44,491 bases of DNA from Bacteroidales bacterium UBA4345. GTDB taxonomy: Bacteria; Bacteroidota; Bacteroidia; Bacteroidales; Paludibacteraceae. Location: contig DGTD01000045.1 in assembly GCA_002396385.1 (NCBI GenBank), forward strand, positions 1 to 44,491, read 5' to 3'. The notes beneath the pieces are model-generated. The model was given only the letters and a program-made list of their open reading frames with translations, ran no database searches and was not told the origin of the DNA. Positions within the stretch are counted from its first letter, which is position 1. Every line of letters begins with the position of its first letter. The translations under genes and the position numbers were made by a program. This document shows positions 40,703 through 44,491 of this stretch, one piece after another.

Positions 40703-41002
40703 ATGGCACAAGTAACAATGACCGTAAGGACAGATGCTGAATTAAAGGCAGTTTTCGTTAAACTTTGTGAAGAATTTGGTATGAGTGCTAATACCGCAAT
40801 GAATGTCTTTATGCGCGCAGTGGCAGAGACTAAGAGCATACCATTCACAATAGGAAAAAGTAAGGGAAAAGAGGCTGAGCACCTTTTGAAACTATTTGAG
40901 GAGAATCGACTGGCAAATGCTGATCGTGAAGAACTTTCGTTAGAGGAAATCAATGCTGAAATTTCTTCTGTTCGCAAAGAAAGATTGGAAGGTAAGAAGT
41001 GA
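40703..41002 (+). CDS. RelB/DinJ-like antitoxin
   Basis: The 99-residue protein starts MAQVTMTVRTDAELKAVFVK, then LCEEFGMSANTAMNVFMRAVAETKSIPF, the ribbon-helix-helix fold of RelB/DinJ antitoxins, followed by an acidic and helical tail (ADREELSLEEINAEISSVRKERLEGKK) that would bind the toxin. Its stop overlaps the toxin start as TGATG. RelB/DinJ proteins usually pair with RelE/YafQ toxins; here the partner is a PIN-domain protein. The palindrome at 40641-40673 is a likely operator. Confidence 0.9.
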   Translation: MAQVTMTVRTDAELKAVFVKLCEEFGMSANTAMNVFMRAVAETKSIPFTIGKSKGKEAEHLLKLFEENRLANADREELSLEEINAEISSVRKERLEGKK

Positions 41003-41442
41003 TGGTTTATGCCGTTTTTGATACAAATGTATTGGTTTCTGCTCTTTTATCGAAATCCGCAGATTCGACTATTAGTCTGGTGATAAAACATTTCTTAGAG
41101 GGAGATATTACACCTTTATATTCTGATGATATAATAAGTGAATATAAGGAAGTACTTTCTCGCCCAAAATTTCATTTTCTACCCGAATTGTGCGAAACAC
41201 TCGTGAATAGAATTATAAATCAGGGTATAAACTCGGAACGCACAACATTTGATGGATACTTGCCTGATGAAAGTGACCGCATATTCTACGAAATAGCTCT
41301 GAGCAATGAAGATGCTTACCTTGTAACTGGTAATTTAAAACATTTCCCAGTTACCCCAATAGTGGTAACACCTGCAGAAATGTTGGATATACTGTTAGGA
41401 AAGGGAAGACATTCATCGAACAATAAGGTAACGAAAAAATAA
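41002..41442 (+). CDS. PIN-domain toxin (putative ribonuclease)
   Basis: The 146-residue protein starts MVYAVFDTNVLVSALLS (first acidic residue Asp7). It has TPLYSDDIISEYKEVLSRP (Glu of the active site) and DESDRIFYEIALSNEDAYLVTGNLKHFP, the typical acidic residues of PIN nucleases of the 'toxin-antitoxin PIN family'. These are metal-dependent RNases. The ATG at 41002 is chosen; a GTG at 40999 is in frame. It is coupled to the antitoxin by overlap. Confidence 0.9.
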   Translation: MVYAVFDTNVLVSALLSKSADSTISLVIKHFLEGDITPLYSDDIISEYKEVLSRPKFHFLPELCETLVNRIINQGINSERTTFDGYLPDESDRIFYEIALSNEDAYLVTGNLKHFPVTPIVVTPAEMLDILLGKGRHSSNNKVTKK

Positions 41443-41483
41443 CGATCTTCACAGAAAAGCAGATTCAACGTATTTATCTTTTT

Positions 41484-41666
41484 ATGGCTAAGATACTTAT
41501 TAAAGAAACCACGCCGCTGGAGCGCATCCAAATTGTGAAGGATGCTCTTGATGGCGAATATGACGAGTTTTACGACGACTATGTCGATGGCAAGAAGGAA
41601 CTTGCCGAACTTAACAGCGAATACAGCGAACACATCGTTTGGAACGATTCCGACAAAACAGAATAA
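41484..41666 (+). CDS. Small acidic protein of unknown function
   Basis: A 60-residue frame, MAKILIKETTPLERIQIVKD then DALDGEYDEFYDDYVDGKKE, strongly acidic and probably helical. It lies 41 bases after the toxin stop, reads in the same direction, and has a regular codon pattern. I do not recognise a named family, though similar short acidic proteins occur in Bacteroidales. A role in the toxin-antitoxin unit is possible but not supported further. Confidence 0.6.
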   Translation: MAKILIKETTPLERIQIVKDALDGEYDEFYDDYVDGKKELAELNSEYSEHIVWNDSDKTE

Positions 41667-41812
41667 AGACGTACAACAAAAAGATAACGTACTTACTGAA
41701 TGGAGAGACAAGACCATGTCTCCCCCCCTCTTTTGCATATTTTGAATTATTTGCTACATTTGCAATTAATTACCGCGTTTCTTCATAAGAAATCATCTTA
41801 AAGCGTTTATCC

Positions 41813-43153
41813 ATGAAAACTCCCGTTATTTTGGTCCTTCTCTCCCTTATGGGCGGGTCGCTATTCGCCCAATCACTCGACAAACAGGAAGCCGAGTCTG
41901 TAAAAAAGCAGGTCATCGCTGAATGGAAATCGCAGATGTCCAATCTGTACGATGCCGACTATAAGGAGCATATTATGCGCCGCGACGGATTGGCGCTGCC
42001 TTTGGCCTACATCATCAGAGGGGCCGAACCGGCAGGAGGACGCAGTCTGTGGATATCGATGCACGGTGGCGGGAATGCTCCCAAAGAAACCAACGACCAA
42101 CAATGGGAAAACCAGATATACCTTTACGCTCCGCAAGGCATCTATGTGGCGCCACGCGCTCCATGGGACGACTGGGACATGTGGTTCAAAGCGCCTATCG
42201 ACTCCTTGTTCCAGGACTTGATCACCATGATGATTGTCAAAGAGAACATCAACCCCGATAAAGTCTACATTTTAGGCTATTCGGCCGGCGGGGACGGCGT
42301 CTGGCGGTTGGCACCACGCCTTGCCGACCATTGGGCTGCCGCCTCTATGATGGCCGGTCACCCGGGCGATGTGGGACTCCGCAACCTGGTTAACACTCCT
42401 TTTTCTATGTGGGTGGGTGCGCTCGACGCCGCCTACGACCGTAACAAGGAGGTGGAGAAGAGAGGAAAGGAAATGGATGAACTCAGCCAGACTGTGCCAG
42501 GAAAATACATCCACGAAACCCACATCGTCGCCGGTAAAGGCCACTGGATGGACCAGATGGACACCGCTGCCATCAGCTGGATGCAACGCTACACCCGCGA
42601 TGCCCACCCGAAACAAGTCGTCTGGACACAGGAAGAATGCCTGCGGGATGCCTTCTATTGGGTCTCACTACCCTATCCTGTTATACCCGCCCGAGGTAAC
42701 ACCTTCGATGCGAGAATCGACGGAAACACCATCACCATTGACAAGATGGACTATGACAGCGTGATCGTCTGGCTGGACGATGATATGGTGGACCTCTCAC
42801 AACCCGTCACCATCCAATACGAGGGGAAGACGCTCTTCAACCAAGTGGTTGAGCGAACGGAAGAGAGCATGAGGCAATCCATCTACGAACGCAAGGACCC
42901 TTCCTTCTGTTTCCCTGCCAAGGTACTTGTTTCAAAATTTATGAGAGCCCAAAGCACCAGTGTCGGGGAAATTGACAACAACCTGTTGTGGCGCGACGAC
43001 ATACAGCGGTTCGAGGCCTATGATTTGCAGGGACATCTACTCCACTCCTCCACACAGCGCGACGAATACCTGAGATTCTCACAGACATGGAACCAACTCC
43101 ACATCTTAAAGATATTCTTCGGAAAAACTTGGAAGGCAGGAGTGAGGAAATAA
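41813..43153 (+). CDS. Secreted alpha/beta hydrolase (esterase-like) with probable T9SS tail
   Basis: The 446-residue protein has a signal peptide (MKTPVILVLLSLMGGSLFAQ). An alpha/beta hydrolase domain (about 60-265) has the oxyanion region SLWISMHGGGN, the nucleophile elbow ILGYSAGGDG (Ser about 160) and a late His in VAGKGHWMDQMD. A beta-rich C-terminal part (about 295-400) follows, and the last 45 residues (FEAYDLQGHLLHS...LKIFFGKTWKAGVRK) look like a T9SS sorting domain. Likely an exported carbohydrate esterase or peptidase; the substrate is unknown. G+C content is higher than in the flanking intergenic DNA. Confidence 0.8.
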   Translation: MKTPVILVLLSLMGGSLFAQSLDKQEAESVKKQVIAEWKSQMSNLYDADYKEHIMRRDGLALPLAYIIRGAEPAGGRSLWISMHGGGNAPKETNDQQWENQIYLYAPQGIYVAPRAPWDDWDMWFKAPIDSLFQDLITMMIVKENINPDKVYILGYSAGGDGVWRLAPRLADHWAAASMMAGHPGDVGLRNLVNTPFSMWVGALDAAYDRNKEVEKRGKEMDELSQTVPGKYIHETHIVAGKGHWMDQMDTAAISWMQRYTRDAHPKQVVWTQEECLRDAFYWVSLPYPVIPARGNTFDARIDGNTITIDKMDYDSVIVWLDDDMVDLSQPVTIQYEGKTLFNQVVERTEESMRQSIYERKDPSFCFPAKVLVSKFMRAQSTSVGEIDNNLLWRDDIQRFEAYDLQGHLLHSSTQRDEYLRFSQTWNQLHILKIFFGKTWKAGVRK

Positions 43154-43249
43154 GAAAGCACCATGCCTCCCGCTTTCCAATGGAGGAGCTTGATTCGGTT
43201 CCGTGGCCTGTTTTTGTGTACTTGTATCGTTGTTGCTATTCATTCCAAA

Positions 43250-43282
43250 TTTGGCCTATAGGTCAAAAACGATGTATATTTG
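43250..43282 (+). promoter_or_regulatory. Promoter-like sequence without a following gene
   Basis: TTTG (43250-43253), a 21-base spacer and TATATTTG (43275-43282) match the Bacteroidetes pattern on the plus strand. No ORF follows before the FISUMP remnant, which is on the opposite strand. It may be left from a lost gene, or drive an antisense RNA. Confidence 0.35.
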
Positions 43283-43392
43283 TTTCTACAACAGGCCGAA
43301 TTGTGATATGTAAAGAACAATCGTAATTATGTAACAAAAGTAGAGAAAGCGATAAGTGACACATTGGTTCACGCATGTTTTTGTCGTAATAG

Positions 43393-43752
43393 CTATCTTA
43401 CAACTGCACGTACATTTTGACCTAAATATCGTTTTTCGTAACTTTTATTTGCTTTTTTTGAGTTGAAATTAAAACTACAAGATATATTTGAGTATGTATT
43501 ATCTAAAGATGATAACCAGTAATGTCCCTCTATGTCATATACTTTGTTTGATGCGTCTTTATAACCTGTGGCAGGCAAAAATATGGTATTTCCATTGTTT
43601 TTTGATGTTCCTATCTGTCCCGCCACTCCACTGTTGTCGTAATTATCCGTCCATTCCCAAATGCAACCGTCAAGCAATTCCAGCAGGTCTTCAATTGTAG
43701 GCATTCTCCACGTATTACCCCAGTTCATTGCTGCAGCGTCGTCTTCAAAGAC
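43393..43752 (-). pseudogene. FISUMP-domain gene remnant (C-terminal fragment)
   Basis: The minus strand reads VFEDDAAAMNWGNTWRMPT, then FLPATGYKDASNKVYDIEGHYWLSS and a final YLGQNVRAVVR, the C-terminal pattern of the Fibrobacter-succinogenes-major-paralogous (FISUMP) domain of secreted Bacteroidetes proteins. Homology-like sequence extends upstream of the ATG at 43728 to a TAG at 43753-43755, showing the 5' part of the gene is missing. No signal peptide is present, so this is probably a non-functional fragment. Confidence 0.75.
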
Positions 43753-43755
43753 CTA

Positions 43756-43949
43756 TACGCCTTTCTTTGCGTTTTAAGCAATTTTTACTGTTTATTACTC
43801 ACATTGCTGATATTACTCGTATTGACAAGTAATATCACTCCTACATTAAATATCTGCCAATATTGCCACTTTTTTTATTCCAGGCCATACCTCTTTACAT
43901 CCATTGGATAAACAAACAGTATATTCCCCAAATCGATATTCACCCCATT
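43756..43949. other. Intergenic stretch, nothing recognised
   Basis: Noncoding sequence after the FISUMP remnant; no promoter or coding frame was supported. Confidence 0.5.
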
Positions 43950-43994
43950 TTTAAGTGCGATTTTTGTAGTTTTCTCGCAAAAATCACACTTAAA
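43950..43994. repeat. 17-bp inverted repeat (one mismatch)
   Basis: TTTAAGTGCGATTTTTG (43950-43966) pairs with CAAAAATCACACTTAAA (43978-43994) apart from one C-A mismatch, with an 11-base loop. It is not followed by a T-run and is not next to a gene end. It could be a small mobile-element end, a cruciform or a regulatory hairpin. Confidence 0.6.
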
Positions 43995-44339
43995 TCGTAA
44001 AATTATATGTTTTTCGCTTGTTCTCTATTGTATGGATGTCTCCGAACTTTTTGCGATTGTCTTCGAACTTTTCTCCGGACCAAACACATCTTTCTCCGAA
44101 CGATCATTGCCTCCATATATGAATGCGATTTCCGCGAAGAAAACCATATGGTTGTCAGTCATTTCAAAAGATATTTCAAATACACATTATATATAATAAT
44201 AAGCATGAATATTGTCATGTATTCATCAAAAGATTGGTCTTTTAATCAAATTATGGCTTAATTATAGAGTTTTTTGAACATATCAGCATTTGTCTCGATT
44301 ATTTTTTTTAAGTTTGCCGTCAAACAACAGAAATCTATC
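43995..44339. other. Noncoding stretch with short CCGAAC-type repetition
   Basis: The string CTCCGAAC or near forms recurs at about 44038, 44064 and 44093. No gene was supported. A TAAGTTTG at 44309-44316 may be the -7 element for the next gene. Confidence 0.4.
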
Positions 44340-44491
44340 ATGGCAAAGTTAAATCGTATAAGAGTCGTTCTCGCAGAACGCGACCTGAACAATAAGTGGT
44401 TGTCTGACAAACTCGGCAAGGATCCTGCTACAGTTTCCAAGTGGGTCACCAATACCACCCAGCCCAGCCTTGAAGCCCTCATTGCAATAGC
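44340..44491 (+). CDS. XRE-type helix-turn-helix regulator, N-terminal part only
   Basis: The frame starts at the ATG at 44340 and runs off the right edge (50 residues): MAKLNRIRVVLAERDLNNKW, then LSDKLGKDPATVSKWVTNTTQPSLEALIAIA. The LSDKLGKDPATVSKW segment is a helix-turn-helix of the XRE/Cro-CI class. A promoter-like TAAGTTTG lies 23 bases upstream. Truncated by the window edge. Confidence 0.85.
   Translation, partial: MAKLNRIRVVLAERDLNNKWLSDKLGKDPATVSKWVTNTTQPSLEALIAI

Noticed and set aside
1..44491. tRNA, rRNA, CRISPR array, insertion sequence
   Set aside because: No cloverleaf with a conserved T-loop, no regularly spaced repeats and no transposase-like frame were seen on either strand by reading; a dedicated scan could still find something short.

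Overview
The window looks like a chromosomal segment of a Bacteroidales/Bacteroidota species. Four things point there: many promoters match the Bacteroidetes pattern (-33 TTG/TTTG and -7 TAnnTTTG), ribosome binding sites are mostly weak, several secreted proteins end in type IX secretion (T9SS) sorting domains, and the gene content fits (OmpA-TPR major outer-membrane protein, GH43/GH30 and CE15 carbohydrate enzymes, FISUMP-type fragment). No tRNA, rRNA, CRISPR array or transposase was seen.

Region 1 (1-5.6 kb) is sulfur metabolism plus a small processing cassette. A 5'-truncated O-acetylhomoserine sulfhydrylase runs off the left edge. An operon of a second trans-sulfuration-type PLP enzyme and a LuxR-type response regulator faces away from a ThiS-like sulfur carrier overlapping a MoeB/ThiF-like E1 enzyme. 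This set resembles protein-thiocarboxylate-dependent methionine synthesis. A tightly overlapping triad follows: PqqD-like, HPr-kinase-like and signal-peptidase-like.

Region 2 (5.9-25.3 kb) is the centrepiece: an extracellular contractile injection system (eCIS, Afp/PVC/MAC-type). The plus-strand operon encodes a DUF4157 cargo protein, cap (Pvc16/DUF4255), one sheath, two tube proteins, a DUF5908 peptide, an Afp7-like adaptor, VgrG-like spike, PAAR tip, gp25, two large baseplate proteins, a glycosyltransferase-like protein, and a second DUF4157 cargo protein with an aspzincin-like protease domain. The AAA+ ATPase and the tape-measure-family protein lie on the minus strand, converging on the end of this operon. 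The two cargo proteins share a collinear 173-residue N-terminal module joined to unrelated C-termini at the same Gly-Lys-Val-Gly-Arg-Glu. No tail-fibre gene is recognisable.

Region 3 (25.5-28.1 kb) has a MarR regulator, two tandem copies of a 79-nt identical element, each with its own promoter and intrinsic terminator (probable small RNA genes), and a flavodiiron protein. Region 4 (28.1-32 kb) has secreted proteins of unknown role, and a 171-bp direct repeat flanks an SH3b-domain gene. Region 5 (32-40.2 kb) has a GH43-GH30 two-enzyme secreted protein, a secreted CE15-like esterase, a second MarR paralogue and an OmpA-TPR protein. Region 6 (40.6-44.5 kb) has a RelB-like/PIN toxin-antitoxin pair with a palindromic operator, a small acidic protein, a secreted alpha/beta hydrolase, a FISUMP gene remnant, and the start of an HTH regulator cut by the right edge.

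All family assignments come from motifs and remembered family features read from the translations; no database search was run.
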